Origin: UBA10349 sp003485905 | Lineage (GTDB): Bacteria; Pseudomonadota; Gammaproteobacteria; Arenicellales; Arenicellaceae | Direction of reading: 5' to 3' | Length of the DNA: 64,000 bases | Assembly: GCA_943787185.1 (NCBI GenBank) | Contig: CALSLL010000002.1 | Coordinates: 1 to 64,000, forward strand | The notes under the pieces: model-generated | The model's database searches: none | What the model saw: the letters and a program-made list of their open reading frames with translations, nothing else | Told to the model about the DNA's origin: nothing | Program-made: the position numbers and the translations under genes | Shown: piece by piece, positions 25,489-34,503 of the stretch | How the letters are laid out: each line of letters starts with the position of its first letter | Position numbering within the stretch: the first letter of the stretch is position 1

Positions 25489-26011
25489 TAATGGAAGATC
25501 TTTGAACCCCCAGGGCGTACTCATTATTGATAGGCAACTAGTTGCCGATAATCCTTGGCGTCATATAGCTGCGGAAGAGGATGTTCCTGAATCTGGTAGC
25601 ATTAGTGTTGATTTAACTCGCTGGTTGGCAGAAAAGGATCAGTTGATCGCGAGACAGGCGCCTGTCGGTGTGCGGTTAAACGCAGCAGATGATTTATCTG
25701 TGTTGCAAGACGATTTGAACGATATTCCAATGGTCGTGTTAGACATGGCAAGTTATGTGGATGGCCGCTGTTATACCCATGCGTATTGGTTACGCGAGCG
25801 CTACGCGTATTGCGGAGAGATTCGCGTGATAGGTGAAGTTTATCGAGATCAGTTGAATTTCCTCGAACGGGTGGGTGTTAATCAATTTGAGCTCGCAGCA
25901 GACCAGGATCCACAAGATGCACTGAATGGGTTTGATGAATTTTCTGTGTTGTATCAGCCATCAGCAGATGATGGCAGTAATATCTTTAGGCGCCGCCGCG
26001 CGCTTGATTAA
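25481..26011 (+). CDS. DUF934 family protein
   Basis: 176 residues from ATG 25481, which overlaps the reductase stop by 8 bases, indicating coupled translation. The frame is open upstream to 25457, but that part lies inside the reductase gene. Family features: 'LARTL'-like central region 'YVDGRCYTHAYWLRERYAYC' followed by 'GEIRVIGEVYRDQLNFLERV' and 'GVNQFELAADQDP'. DUF934 proteins accompany sulfite reductase and often cysH. The precise function is unknown. Confidence 0.88.
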   Translation: MPNNGRSLNPQGVLIIDRQLVADNPWRHIAAEEDVPESGSISVDLTRWLAEKDQLIARQAPVGVRLNAADDLSVLQDDLNDIPMVVLDMASYVDGRCYTHAYWLRERYAYCGEIRVIGEVYRDQLNFLERVGVNQFELAADQDPQDALNGFDEFSVLYQPSADDGSNIFRRRRALD

Positions 26012-26086
26012 ACACCGTGTCTAATTCAATTATTTATCCTTCAACATTATTGGGTGGCAGCCAATAATTGATCACTGGTAGCTATT

Positions 26087-26458
26087 ATGTCGCATATAAC
26101 CTTTGTTAAAAAAATTTTTCTAAATGGCGAACTTTGCAAAAAGTGTGCGGAAGTATCTGAACGTTTAGAGCGAGATGGCTTGTTGGATTTTGTAAATCAA
26201 ATTGCAATAGCGGAAGAGTCTGATGCTGAATCCGAGGGTATGCGATTAGCGAGAGAATATAGTGTTAGCCGCGCGCCATTCTTTCTAGTAGAAGAGGATG
26301 ACGGAACGGTGCATGTTTTCGACATATATTTTAAGTTTAAAAAATATCTATATTATCGTGCAGAAAATCGGCATGAGGATTTAAATAGTCTTATAGGAAG
26401 AACGGCTGATCTCGAGTTGCCTAGAGTTCCTTCTAAACAGGATGCACTGTCTCTTTGA
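26087..26458 (+). CDS. Thioredoxin/glutaredoxin-like protein with CKKC motif
   Basis: 123 residues. The N-terminal strand 'HITFVKKIFLNG' leads into 'ELCKKCAEVSERLERDG', a CxxC at the start of helix 1. A later 'GMRLAREYSVSRAPFFLVEE' matches the cis-Pro segment of the thioredoxin fold. The C-terminus is Lys/Tyr-rich (FKFKKYLYYRAEN). It likely acts in thiol redox. Its position 75 bases after the sulfite reductase/DUF934 pair suggests a link to sulfur assimilation. Confidence 0.68.
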   Translation: MSHITFVKKIFLNGELCKKCAEVSERLERDGLLDFVNQIAIAEESDAESEGMRLAREYSVSRAPFFLVEEDDGTVHVFDIYFKFKKYLYYRAENRHEDLNSLIGRTADLELPRVPSKQDALSL

Positions 26459-26466
26459 CTGAGCTA

Positions 26467-26787
26467 CTAATTTGATTCAGTTCCTAGGCCCTGGACTAAA
26501 ACGAACGGTGCAATGACAACAGCCCAAACGATGGCATTTTGATTTATCCACTTGCGAGCCTGATCATCACTTACGGGTTTTAAGTTTCCCGCATTGAGTA
26601 GTTGCTTAATGTATTCGGCATCGTCGCTCTTAAACTTTTCCGCAAGCACGGGTAAATCAAGGCCAACCTGCAATTGGTAAACGTTTCCGGCGGCGAAAAA
26701 TCTTTGTAATTCAGCCCACTCAATCTTTGCGGTTTCCAAGCTGAGTGGAATTGTTTGAAGGGGAGGAGACTCTTTATCAGTGTTCAT
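26467..26787 (-). CDS. DUF2288 family protein
   Basis: 106 residues, the usual size. The family pattern is clear: 'IEWAELQRFFAAGNVYQLQ', 'LDLPVLAEKFKSDDAEYIKQ', 'DDQARKWINQNAIVWAVVIA' and 'PFVLVQ'. Cytoplasmic; no known function. It converges on the thioredoxin-like gene with only 8 bases between the stops. Confidence 0.85.
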   Translation of the reverse strand: MNTDKESPPLQTIPLSLETAKIEWAELQRFFAAGNVYQLQVGLDLPVLAEKFKSDDAEYIKQLLNAGNLKPVSDDQARKWINQNAIVWAVVIAPFVLVQGLGTESN

Positions 26788-26934
26788 AGTCTGATTTCTA
26801 TTTGAATATTAGTGATCCATTTTAGATGCTGACAACTGAAAAAACTTATGGTGATGCTTGGATCAACCGGCTAGTTGGACCCTAACCGGTTGTGGCAAAT
26901 ATGCGGTCGAAGGAGCCCGCAGCGCGCGTAAGTT

Positions 26935-27558
26935 TTAGTCCTCTGAGACAGTAATTGATTCTATTATGACGTCTTCAACGGGAACGTCTCCATGTCCACC
27001 GCTTTGACCGGTAGCAACTTGTTCAATTAGAGCAACTACGTCCATACCGGTTGTTACTTTTCCGAAAACGGCGTATCCCCAGCCACTTGGGTTTTCACCA
27101 GTATGGTTAAGGAAACCGTTGTCTGCAGCGTTTATAAAAAACTGTGAGGTAGCGGAGTGCGGGTCTCCAGTGCGTGCCATTGCAAAGGTTCCAGGTTCAT
27201 TTAAAAGCCCATTGTTTGCTTCGTTAGGTATGGGGGCACCATTGTCCTTGTTTACCATGCCAGGCTCAAAGCCGCCACCTTGAATCATAAAACCCGGAAT
27301 TACTCGATGAAAAATTGTTCCATCATAAAATCCTTCGCGAACGTATTTTAGAAAGTTATCGACAGTAACTGGCGCATCGGCTGAGTAAAGTTCCGCTTCT
27401 ATCGTTCCGTGATTGGTTTGTATGGTTATCATAATATTTTGCTCGTCAATGGTTGTTTGGTCGGCCGATTGAGCCGAGACTGAGTTGGTTAATAGTAGTA
27501 AAGATAGCGAGATCAATGCTAGAAAAGCAGTATTTGTTTTGCGTGATAGTGAATTCAT
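26935..27558 (-). CDS. Periplasmic cyclophilin-type peptidyl-prolyl isomerase
   Basis: 207 residues with a signal peptide ending near 'NSVSAQ' (residue 30). Cyclophilin fold: 'VDNFLKYVREGFYDGTIFHR', 'IPGFMIQGGGFEPGM', 'PGTFAMARTGDPHSATSQFF' and 'YAVFGKVTTGMDVV'. The catalytic Arg is in 'TIFHRVI' and the ligand-binding 'SQFFIN' is present. Catalyses cis-trans isomerisation of prolyl bonds in exported proteins (PpiA-like). It starts 15 bases after the cyclo-ligase stop, in the same operon. Confidence 0.93.
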   Translation of the reverse strand: MNSLSRKTNTAFLALISLSLLLLTNSVSAQSADQTTIDEQNIMITIQTNHGTIEAELYSADAPVTVDNFLKYVREGFYDGTIFHRVIPGFMIQGGGFEPGMVNKDNGAPIPNEANNGLLNEPGTFAMARTGDPHSATSQFFINAADNGFLNHTGENPSGWGYAVFGKVTTGMDVVALIEQVATGQSGGHGDVPVEDVIIESITVSED

Positions 27559-27573
27559 AGCTTGGGTGTGAGT

Positions 27574-28194
27574 TTAGTTTTTGTTAGTAAACGTTCTAAA
27601 TCCTGATTCGGTAAATACACCATCAAGTGGGATATCCCATGCTTGTGGTTTAATACTTGTTAGCTTCTGGTTTTCGTGTGCGAGACCGATTAGGCGCGGA
27701 CGGCGATAATACTGGTCACGACGAGTAAATTCCAGCGCTCGGTCGTAGTATCCGCCTCCCATGCCAATACGAGATCCGTGGTCATCAAAACCTAATAGCG
27801 GTATTAGTAATAAGTCGAGTTGAACTAACGACGTGCTGCACCGGCCAGTAGGTTCAGGAATGCCATAACCATTTTTTTTTAGTACTGTGCCAGCACCTAC
27901 TCTAATGAATTTCATTGAGTGGTCGGTGCGGTTGATTACGGGCAAAAAGCACTTCTTGCCATCACGCAATGCTTGATTGATGAGGTTTATTGATCCAGCT
28001 TCGTTATTTACTGGGTAGTAAAAAGCGATGCATCTAGATTTTTGATAAATGGGGGAGGCCCAAAAATATTGAGCTAACAATCGGTAATTACGTTGGACTT
28101 TCACCGGAGGCATATCGCAACGTATACGTCGGGCCCTGCTGCGTAGATTTGCAGTATCTTGTTGGGCAATATGATCGAAGGAGGTTATTGACAT
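27574..28194 (-). CDS. 5-formyltetrahydrofolate cyclo-ligase
   Basis: 206 residues. Converts 5-formyl-THF to 5,10-methenyl-THF with ATP. N-terminal basic ATP-binding region; 'CIAFYYPVNNEAGSINLINQ' and 'KKCFLPVI', then 'GYGIPEPTG' and the signature 'LLIPLLGFDDHGSRIGMGGG' followed by YYDR. It lies directly downstream of 6S RNA (28255-28442), the same arrangement as ygfA (fau) with ssrS in E. coli, so the RNA and this gene are probably on one transcript. Confidence 0.93.
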   Translation of the reverse strand: MSITSFDHIAQQDTANLRSRARRIRCDMPPVKVQRNYRLLAQYFWASPIYQKSRCIAFYYPVNNEAGSINLINQALRDGKKCFLPVINRTDHSMKFIRVGAGTVLKKNGYGIPEPTGRCSTSLVQLDLLLIPLLGFDDHGSRIGMGGGYYDRALEFTRRDQYYRRPRLIGLAHENQKLTSIKPQAWDIPLDGVFTESGFRTFTNKN

Positions 28195-28254
28195 ATTTAA
28201 TAAGATATATCACAAAACAAATTAACCGTGGATGTTGTCGATTAGTCTGTAGTT

Positions 28255-28442
28255 TAGTACCACCCGCAAGCGCCGTGCCACCCTGTGACCTTGAACCAGA
28301 GGGTTCAAGTGGGGATTCCACGATATCATCAGGCTTTCCGGTCAGGCCGGACTTGCACAACAGTTATCGCTTTTAATCCCCGGTTACAAATTTAGGTTCA
28401 AAGGGATTTAAGGGCAGTCACGCACGCCGCAGGCAATACCAA
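28255..28442 (-). ncRNA. ssrS: 6S RNA
   Basis: On the minus strand the 3' half reads CTTGAACCctctGGTTCAAGG then GTCACAGGG, close to the E. coli 3' half hairpin (CCTTGAACCAAGGGTTCAAGG then GTTACAG). The 5' side has GTGACTGCCCTTAAATC, matching the conserved CCAGTCCCCTGA region, and GGCCTGACCGGAAAGCCT matches E. coli GGTCCGTCCGAGAAGCCT. The ends can pair (GTATTGCCTGCGG with TTGCGGGTGGTAC), giving about 188 bases against 184 in E. coli. Its place between zapA and the cyclo-ligase gene is canonical. It binds sigma-70 RNA polymerase. Exact ends are estimates. Confidence 0.87.
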
Positions 28443-28569
28443 AAACTGTAAACCTAGTGCTATTCTAGCCTAATGACTTGCGGTTGGGACGAAATTAAGT
28501 TTTTTTAAGCTGCTGCTGAGCTATGGTGTAGCTAAGTGTTTAGTTTTTGAATCTAGCTGGGAAAATACG

Positions 28570-28866
28570 CTATTCGTTCGGTAGTGCGTTTTCAATCATA
28601 TCGCTTAATGATTTAATTCGATTTGTCATGGTTGTGCTTGATTCAGCGTTTTCTCGAAGCGCAAACAGTTCGAAGCAAATGTTCATTGCCGCCATTATGG
28701 CAATCCGATCATTACCTAAAATCTTGCCAGCTTTTTGAATATCACGCATTTGAGTATCTAAATACGCCGCCGCTTCTTTAACTCGGTTTTCTTCATCAGG
28801 CTCGCAGGCGAAAGAGAAGTCCCGGCTCAGCACCGAGACGGTTATATTTTTACGACTATCGTTCAC
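28570..28866 (-). CDS. zapA: Cell division protein ZapA
   Basis: 98 residues. N-terminal beta-hairpin 'ITVSVLSRDFSFACEPDEEN' followed by 'RVKEAAAYLDTQMRDIQ' and 'NDRIAIMAAMNICFELFALR', the FtsZ-binding fold, then a coiled-coil C-terminus. ZapA stabilises FtsZ bundles at midcell. It lies upstream of 6S RNA and downstream of the small coiled-coil TIGR02449 gene, as in many gammaproteobacteria. Confidence 0.93.
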   Translation of the reverse strand: MNDSRKNITVSVLSRDFSFACEPDEENRVKEAAAYLDTQMRDIQKAGKILGNDRIAIMAAMNICFELFALRENAESSTTMTNRIKSLSDMIENALPNE

Positions 28867-28904
28867 GCGTCAATCACATTAAAAAAGTTTTGTTTGCGGA
28901 TAAT

Positions 28905-29114
28905 TTACGATGCACTGTTTTCCAGGGTACGTAATCGGTGTACGATTGATTCGAGACGTGACCGAGCCAGACGATTTTTTTCGGTGAGTTGCTTTTTATC
29001 TTCAAGCAATGTGTCACGCTCTTCTTTTAAGTTTCGGTTTTCGTCGATCAGTCGGCGACACTCTGCGATGAGAGTGTTAATCCGCTGTTCGAGGCCGACT
29101 AAATCATTGTCCAT
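28905..29114 (-). CDS. TIGR02449 family coiled-coil protein
   Basis: 69 residues, almost entirely one heptad-rich coiled coil ('LEQRINTLIAECRRLIDENR' and 'LKEERDTLLEDKKQLTEKNR' then 'LARSRLESIVHRLRTLE'). The size, the pattern and the position directly upstream of zapA match TIGR02449, a ZapB/SlyX-like family. A role in cell division is inferred from the neighbour. Confidence 0.82.
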   Translation of the reverse strand: MDNDLVGLEQRINTLIAECRRLIDENRNLKEERDTLLEDKKQLTEKNRLARSRLESIVHRLRTLENSAS

Positions 29115-29233
29115 TGTTCTAACCAGAATGGGCTGAATCTCGAATAGTAGGCATACTTGCTTTATACGTCAATGCTTTAAATTCAGATGGTAAGATACTG
29201 CAAACATTATAATTTTAGCGCGAGTGGTTATAG

Positions 29234-29800
29234 ATGACGCAAGATAACATACCCGAGTATCAGCAAGTTGCTGATGCAATTTCTCTGTGCGGCAGTGAGC
29301 TAAACCCGAGTGAGTGGCAAGGATTGATTCTTGGGTCAATATGTTTCCACTTAAAAACTGGAACCGAGCCCAAGTTAAGAGAATTAATGTTTGGTGCAAG
29401 GAATAATTCCGAAGAAATTCAGCCACTGATGGAGCTAACTTATTCGGCATATCGGGCAATAATGGAGGAGCTTCTGTCTGCAGAAGATATACTAGAATTG
29501 ATGGTGCCTGATGATGAAGAGTCGATTGAGTATCGTACTGAATCGGTAGCCGCTTGGTGCCAAGGTTACACCTTAGGGTTGCTGCAAAAAGAAAAATTTA
29601 GCATTGATCAACTCCCACCGGACGCTGCTGAATTTACCCGGGATGTTATGGATATTAGTCAGGCCAGCTTAGGTGAAGATGGACAAGAAAATGAACGGGC
29701 GCTGATGGAAGTCGTTGAGTTTTTGCGAGTAGGGGCTCAACTTAGCTTTGAGTTGATTTATGCGGAGCAGGCTCATCCTGCACCGCCAAGCGTCCAGTGA
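29234..29800 (+). CDS. ygfB: UPF0149 (YgfB/YecA) family protein
   Basis: 188 residues. All-helical family with 'LNPSEWQGLILGSICFH', a central acidic 'MVPDDEESIEYRTESVAAWC' and 'QGYTLGLLQKEKF' and 'MDISQA'. It is divergent from zapA/TIGR02449 and immediately precedes pepP, the canonical gammaproteobacterial order ygfB-pepP-ubiH. YgfB is a regulator in Pseudomonas, and the role here is unknown. Confidence 0.9.
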   Translation: MTQDNIPEYQQVADAISLCGSELNPSEWQGLILGSICFHLKTGTEPKLRELMFGARNNSEEIQPLMELTYSAYRAIMEELLSAEDILELMVPDDEESIEYRTESVAAWCQGYTLGLLQKEKFSIDQLPPDAAEFTRDVMDISQASLGEDGQENERALMEVVEFLRVGAQLSFELIYAEQAHPAPPSVQ

Positions 29801-29813
29801 GGGTGATGGTGCG

Positions 29814-31127
29814 ATGAGAAAGGTATTAGAGCAAAAAGTTTTCGATCGTCGTAGGGTTGATTTGATGCAGCTGATGGGTTCAGGGGTTGTTGTGGTGCCC
29901 ACATCGGCGGTGAGGCGTCGCAGCAATGATACTGAGTTTCCGTTTCGGCCTGACTCTGATTTTTATTACCTGTCGGGTTTCCCGGAGCCAGAGGCTGTAT
30001 TGGTATTGGCTCCCGGAAGAGCAGCGGGTGAATATTTGATTTTTTGCCGTGAGCGAGATCAGGAGCATGAGACCTGGCATGGTCGTAGGGAGGGTCTAGA
30101 GGGAGTATTAGAGCGCTTTAATGCAGACGATGCTTTTCCTATAGATGACATCGATCAAATTCTCCCTGGGATACTTGAAGGGCAAGAGAAAATTTACACG
30201 AATGTTGGGAGATACCCTGAATTTGACGCTCGAATTTTAGGTTGGTTGAATCGAATTAAGAAGTCTAGCCGTTCTGGTATTAGCGCTCCTTACGAATTAG
30301 TCGATTTGAGTCATATATTGCATGAGCAACGATTACTCAAACAGACGGAAGAAGTTCGAGTGATGAAAATTGCCGCAAAAGCAACTGCGGCTGGCCATAC
30401 TAGAGCGATGCAAGTATGTGAGCCGGGAATGTGGGAGTATGAAGTGCGGGCTGAACTTGAATGCGAATTTCAAAAAGCTGGCTCGCAAATTCCCGCATAC
30501 AGCTCTATTGTGGCTGGTGGTGACAATGCCTGTATCCTGCATTATGTTGACTGCAATCAACAGCTCAAAGATGGTGACCTGTTGTTAATTGATGCCGGTG
30601 CTGAAGTTGATTGTTATGCATGTGATGTAACAAGGACATTTCCAGTCAATGGTAAGTTTTCGCACGAGCAAAAAACTGTGTACGAAATAGTGCTCGCCGC
30701 TCAGCAAGCAGCGATCGATAAATCAATCTCTGGAAATCATTGGAATGAACCGCATGAGGCGGCAGTCAAAGTGCTCACTCAGGGGTTACTGGATATTGGC
30801 TTGCTAGATGGTGAGTTAAACGAGGTTATTGAAGCTGAGCTGTATAAGAGATTTTATATGCATCGAACAGGACATTGGTTAGGTATGGATGTGCATGATG
30901 TAGGGGACTACAAAGTTGAGGGTGAATGGCGTGCGTTCGAGCCAGGGATGACATTTACTGTAGAGCCTGGTTTATATATAGCGGCCGCACCAGATATTGA
31001 TCCGCGTTGGCATAATATTGGGATTCGAATCGAAGATAATGTGTTGATTCAAAGAAAAGGCAATACAGTTCTGACAGAAGCTATGCCAAAGTCCGTGAGT
31101 ACGATAGAGCGTCTCATGGCAGAATAA
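29814..31127 (+). CDS. pepP: Xaa-Pro aminopeptidase (M24B)
   Basis: 437 residues from ATG 29814. The frame is open from 29760, but that overlaps the ygfB gene; the chosen ATG follows GAGGG. N-terminal creatinase-type domain ('FPFRPDSDFYYLSGFPEPEA', then 'CRERDQEHETWHGRREG') and C-terminal pita-bread domain with metal ligands: 'LLIDAGAEVDCYACDVTRTF', 'FYMHRTGHWLGMDVHDVGDY', 'MTFTVEPGLYI' and 'IGIRIEDNVLI'. Removes an N-terminal residue before proline. Tetrameric Mn enzyme in E. coli. Confidence 0.95.
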   Translation: MRKVLEQKVFDRRRVDLMQLMGSGVVVVPTSAVRRRSNDTEFPFRPDSDFYYLSGFPEPEAVLVLAPGRAAGEYLIFCRERDQEHETWHGRREGLEGVLERFNADDAFPIDDIDQILPGILEGQEKIYTNVGRYPEFDARILGWLNRIKKSSRSGISAPYELVDLSHILHEQRLLKQTEEVRVMKIAAKATAAGHTRAMQVCEPGMWEYEVRAELECEFQKAGSQIPAYSSIVAGGDNACILHYVDCNQQLKDGDLLLIDAGAEVDCYACDVTRTFPVNGKFSHEQKTVYEIVLAAQQAAIDKSISGNHWNEPHEAAVKVLTQGLLDIGLLDGELNEVIEAELYKRFYMHRTGHWLGMDVHDVGDYKVEGEWRAFEPGMTFTVEPGLYIAAAPDIDPRWHNIGIRIEDNVLIQRKGNTVLTEAMPKSVSTIERLMAE

Positions 31128-31139
31128 AGTTATTAATTT

Positions 31140-32411
31140 ATGCAAGATTGTGATATCGCGATAGTTGGTGGTGGCTTGATCGGTGCATCGCTCGCGACTG
31201 CACTTCAGCGCTGCGGGATTCAGGTGACCATGCTCGAGGCTGGCCCCGCTGCACCGAAAAACATTGAAAAGCTTGATCTAGATTCTCGTGTCATTGCCAT
31301 TGGCCATGCTGGAGTTGGGCTGATGCGTTTTTGCGACGCCTGGCCGCCAATTGATCCACAACGAGCCTGTGCATACACGAATATGCAAGTTGAAGCAGGC
31401 GCGACGGGGAAAATTAATTTTGATAGCGCAGCTATTGATCTTGATAGTCATATCGATTCTTTGGGCTATATTGTTGAGAACCAGGTGCTGTTGGCGGGGT
31501 TGCAAGCTTCAGCTGCGAGTCACGGCGTAAATTCCTATTTTAATACCACGGTGACGGAGATCTCTGAGGATAGCTCTAAGATTCACATTCTTTTGGGAGA
31601 CAGCCAGTTTTCAGCGAAGCTACTCGTTGCGGCTGATGGTGGAGGTTCTCAGATTCGCGAAAAGGCAGGAATTGGGGTATTACGATCGACGTTCGATCAG
31701 AGGGGTTTGGTGGCGAGAATTCAGGTATCAAAACCGCTAAGCAGTACGACTTGGCAGCGCTTTACCGAGGACGGCCCCCTAGCCTTATTACCAATGTCCG
31801 ACGGAGCATACTCTATCGTATGGAGTACCGGAGAAATCCGTGCCCAGCAATTAATATCCATGCCGTCCAGTGAATTTGAGGACTGTTTGGCGGCGGCAAC
31901 GCAAGGTAAGTTTGGAGCGGTCACAATTCTCGATAAATTGAGAGGGTTTCCGTTAGTCAGTGCCAAGGCCGAGAAGTATTTTGAAGGGAGAGTTGTTTTA
32001 TGCGGCGATTCCGCGCACCAGATTCACCCTTTGGCTGGTCAGGGTGCTAACCTAGGGTTTAAAGATGTCATTAAATTGACTGATCAATTGTTGAATGCCA
32101 AGCATTCGGGAAGGGATTTAGCTAATCGAAAACATCTCCGGGCTTATGAGCGCTCACGGAAGTCGGATAATATTCTCACAGACAGATTGATGTCTGTGCT
32201 TCACGAAATGTTTACAGGCCGCATGAGCGGCGTATCACCAGTGTTTTCGGTAGGTATGAGTTTGCTTGATACTTTGTCTTTAGCAAAACGTTGGTTGGTT
32301 AAGCAAGCTATTGAGGCCGAGCCAGTGTCCGCCAAGCTGCAGTCTTTTGGATACGCGTCATTCACAGCCAACGTTAATGGCAGTCAAAACAAATCCGTAC
32401 AGCAAGTATAA
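31140..32411 (+). CDS. ubiH: UbiH/UbiI/VisC-family FAD hydroxylase
   Basis: 423 residues. N-terminal FAD Rossmann motif 'DIAIVGGGLIGASLATALQR', middle 'LLVAADGGGSQIREKAGIG' (the DG motif), and 'VVLCGDSAHQIHPLAGQGAN' followed by LGFKD. It hydroxylates the benzene ring of ubiquinone precursors. The position 12 bases after pepP suggests UbiH, though UbiI cannot be separated by sequence alone. No second paralogue is in this window. Confidence 0.88.
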   Translation: MQDCDIAIVGGGLIGASLATALQRCGIQVTMLEAGPAAPKNIEKLDLDSRVIAIGHAGVGLMRFCDAWPPIDPQRACAYTNMQVEAGATGKINFDSAAIDLDSHIDSLGYIVENQVLLAGLQASAASHGVNSYFNTTVTEISEDSSKIHILLGDSQFSAKLLVAADGGGSQIREKAGIGVLRSTFDQRGLVARIQVSKPLSSTTWQRFTEDGPLALLPMSDGAYSIVWSTGEIRAQQLISMPSSEFEDCLAAATQGKFGAVTILDKLRGFPLVSAKAEKYFEGRVVLCGDSAHQIHPLAGQGANLGFKDVIKLTDQLLNAKHSGRDLANRKHLRAYERSRKSDNILTDRLMSVLHEMFTGRMSGVSPVFSVGMSLLDTLSLAKRWLVKQAIEAEPVSAKLQSFGYASFTANVNGSQNKSVQQV

Positions 32412-32805
32412 TTTATATTTTGTAACTATTTTTACTAGCGGTTTCTGGTAAAAGTACTTAAGTGTGGGTACTTGAGAGGTGCGATTTAAGTGGCCTAGGT
32501 CCGGTCCCGCGTGTAGGACAAAAAAGAAACTTGTTTTGTCTGGTTTTACTGTAGTGGATAAGCTTTCGATCGTGGAATTAATTATAGGGCAGGAAGCGTA
32601 GGTTAATCGGAACACCTTGAAATATTAAAGGTGGGTAAATTGTTGCAATGAAAGGGGTTTTCAACGTTTCATACTGTTGGTAGTGTAGGAAGATATAAAC
32701 CGAAGAAAAAATCGCAGGGCGATCATCAAAACGCTGGGGTGCTCGCCGCGCTGCACTTGTTTGCTGCAATAGCTTAATTCAGCGTTTTAACGGTAGGGGT
32801 TAGTT
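32412..32805. other. 394-base intergenic region ahead of the envelope operon
   Basis: No gene or RNA I can support. It contains near-identical direct repeats GTACTTAAG and GTACTTGAG about 16 bases apart (around 32455-32476), which could be a regulator site. Another stretch carries TTGCAAT about 160 bases before the first operon gene, but a matching -10 box is not clear. This region must hold the promoter of the 14-kb operon that begins at 32806. Confidence 0.5.
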
Positions 32806-34503
32806 ATGTTGATTGTTCGTAAGTGCATTCAAATTGAGCTGCTTGGTCTACTGCTGCTAATTAATTGTGTCCAGATAAGTGCTCAGGATGCCGCCCCTCA
32901 AATGACACCTGAATATCAGGTCACTGGTTCTCAAGATTTGACTGGGCAAGAAAATCACCCCGATGCTTTTGTCGATTTGACTTCAGAGATAGATGCTGAT
33001 TTCTTAGCAACCGAGACTGAATTGGAGTTAAGTCGTGATCTACAAAGAAAGCGCAATCAGCTTGAACACCAAATCAGTCAATTAGAGAATGAATTTGGCC
33101 CCTATTTCCAAAGCCTAACTGAGCCAATGCTGGAACTAGCTGAAGTTTATCGCGGGTTAGGTGACGCTGAGGGTAGCCTAGAGCTACTTGATCGTAGTTT
33201 ACATATGGTGAGAATAAATAACGGTTTGGAATCTATAGAACAAATGCCGGTACTGCGTTTGTACGCTAGTGCCCTTTCCGAAGATGGCGAGTACGAAAAG
33301 GCGGAGGCAAAGCAATTTCAGTATTTTCAGATAGCGCAACGCACAATGGACCCTGCAAGCGATGAGTTCATAGAGATTATGTTCGAGATGCGAGAACATC
33401 ACGCCAATCGTTTTATTGCTTCAGCCGAAGGAGCTTCTGTTAGAGATTTGGTTGGTGCGTACTCGTTGTCGCTAAATCTTGAGAATACGCTTGAAAACAA
33501 GTATTCGGTTGAAACGATTAACGAGGAAGATGTTGTAGTCCGGAATATGACAATAACACCAGAGTATAGGGATAATCTTTTATGGTTAATGTCTTTGGAT
33601 TATCTGCTCTTTAAATTTGGATTTCATGAGAGGGACTCTATGTTTAGATCTTACAGTCCCGCATTGGTTTCTCGGATTGACGCACAGCGGTCAGGGGCGT
33701 ACGCCAGTGAGGCAGCGTTTTATAATGATCCCGAATCTAACTATCGCCGCGGCAGAGACAGAGCAGTCGCGTTAGTAGAGATGACTGCGAAAATCGAGGG
33801 TTGGGGTTCTGTTGAGCATGTTTTATCAAAGGTGCTTCTCGGTGATTGGTACATTATGTTTGGTCGTCGAATGCGAGCTAATGCCACTTATACAGAAGCT
33901 CTTGAGTTTGCAGTTTCGCCCGAAGCCCGAGAGGTGGTGGAGCGAATTTTTGCTTCGCCCTCGGAATTGCCTGTTGCGAAACTTACAACTGAAGCATTTT
34001 ATGGGAAAGCGCTAGAGAAGCTTGGCGACCAAAGCGAAGAGTTTCAGAGTCCTGAGGTTCAGCGAGGGTTCATCAAATACTCGTACAATTTGAGTGTTAG
34101 TGGCCGTGCAACTGATATAGAAATTCTGGAAACAAATCTTCGTGATCCAGATCGTGCTATGAGGCAAGAGCTGCGCCAACTAAGGTCCAGCCGTACGCGC
34201 CCAGCATTTGTGGAATCCAGCTTTGTTAATACTAATGGCTTGGTGAAAACTAAATATTTTGGACGATCGGAGTTAATTGAAGCTGCGGTGGACTCTGAAG
34301 ACTCAACCTCAATGGCGGATAGTATAGATAGCTTGGAAAAAGATGCAGAAAATAATTTGATCGATGAGGGGGCTGCAGTGCGCGAAGAATCCGAAGGGCA
34401 AACGAAGGTTTCACCGGATGTAATTTCATCTAGCCTGGAACCACTAATTATCCGAGGTGGTTCAGCGCCTGCCACGCTCGAAACATCTGGATCCAGCTTT
34501 TGA
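32806..34503 (+). CDS. Exported TPR-type protein, first gene of the envelope operon
   Basis: 565 residues. A signal peptide ends near 'QISAQ' (residue 27). The rest is largely alpha-helical with TPR-like pieces ('LAEVYRGLGDAEGSLELLDR' and 'LYASALSEDGEYEKAEAKQF'), and it ends in an acidic, low-complexity stretch plus 'EPLIIRGGSAPATL'. No catalytic motif. I do not recognise a named family. Likely a periplasmic scaffold. The next gene starts TTG in the stop codon region (TTGA overlap), so translation is coupled. Confidence 0.8.
   Translation: MLIVRKCIQIELLGLLLLINCVQISAQDAAPQMTPEYQVTGSQDLTGQENHPDAFVDLTSEIDADFLATETELELSRDLQRKRNQLEHQISQLENEFGPYFQSLTEPMLELAEVYRGLGDAEGSLELLDRSLHMVRINNGLESIEQMPVLRLYASALSEDGEYEKAEAKQFQYFQIAQRTMDPASDEFIEIMFEMREHHANRFIASAEGASVRDLVGAYSLSLNLENTLENKYSVETINEEDVVVRNMTITPEYRDNLLWLMSLDYLLFKFGFHERDSMFRSYSPALVSRIDAQRSGAYASEAAFYNDPESNYRRGRDRAVALVEMTAKIEGWGSVEHVLSKVLLGDWYIMFGRRMRANATYTEALEFAVSPEAREVVERIFASPSELPVAKLTTEAFYGKALEKLGDQSEEFQSPEVQRGFIKYSYNLSVSGRATDIEILETNLRDPDRAMRQELRQLRSSRTRPAFVESSFVNTNGLVKTKYFGRSELIEAAVDSEDSTSMADSIDSLEKDAENNLIDEGAAVREESEGQTKVSPDVISSSLEPLIIRGGSAPATLETSGSSF

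Noticed and set aside
32412..32805. Small RNA or tRNA in the gap before the envelope operon
   Set aside because: No cloverleaf or conserved RNA pattern could be built; only short repeats are visible.
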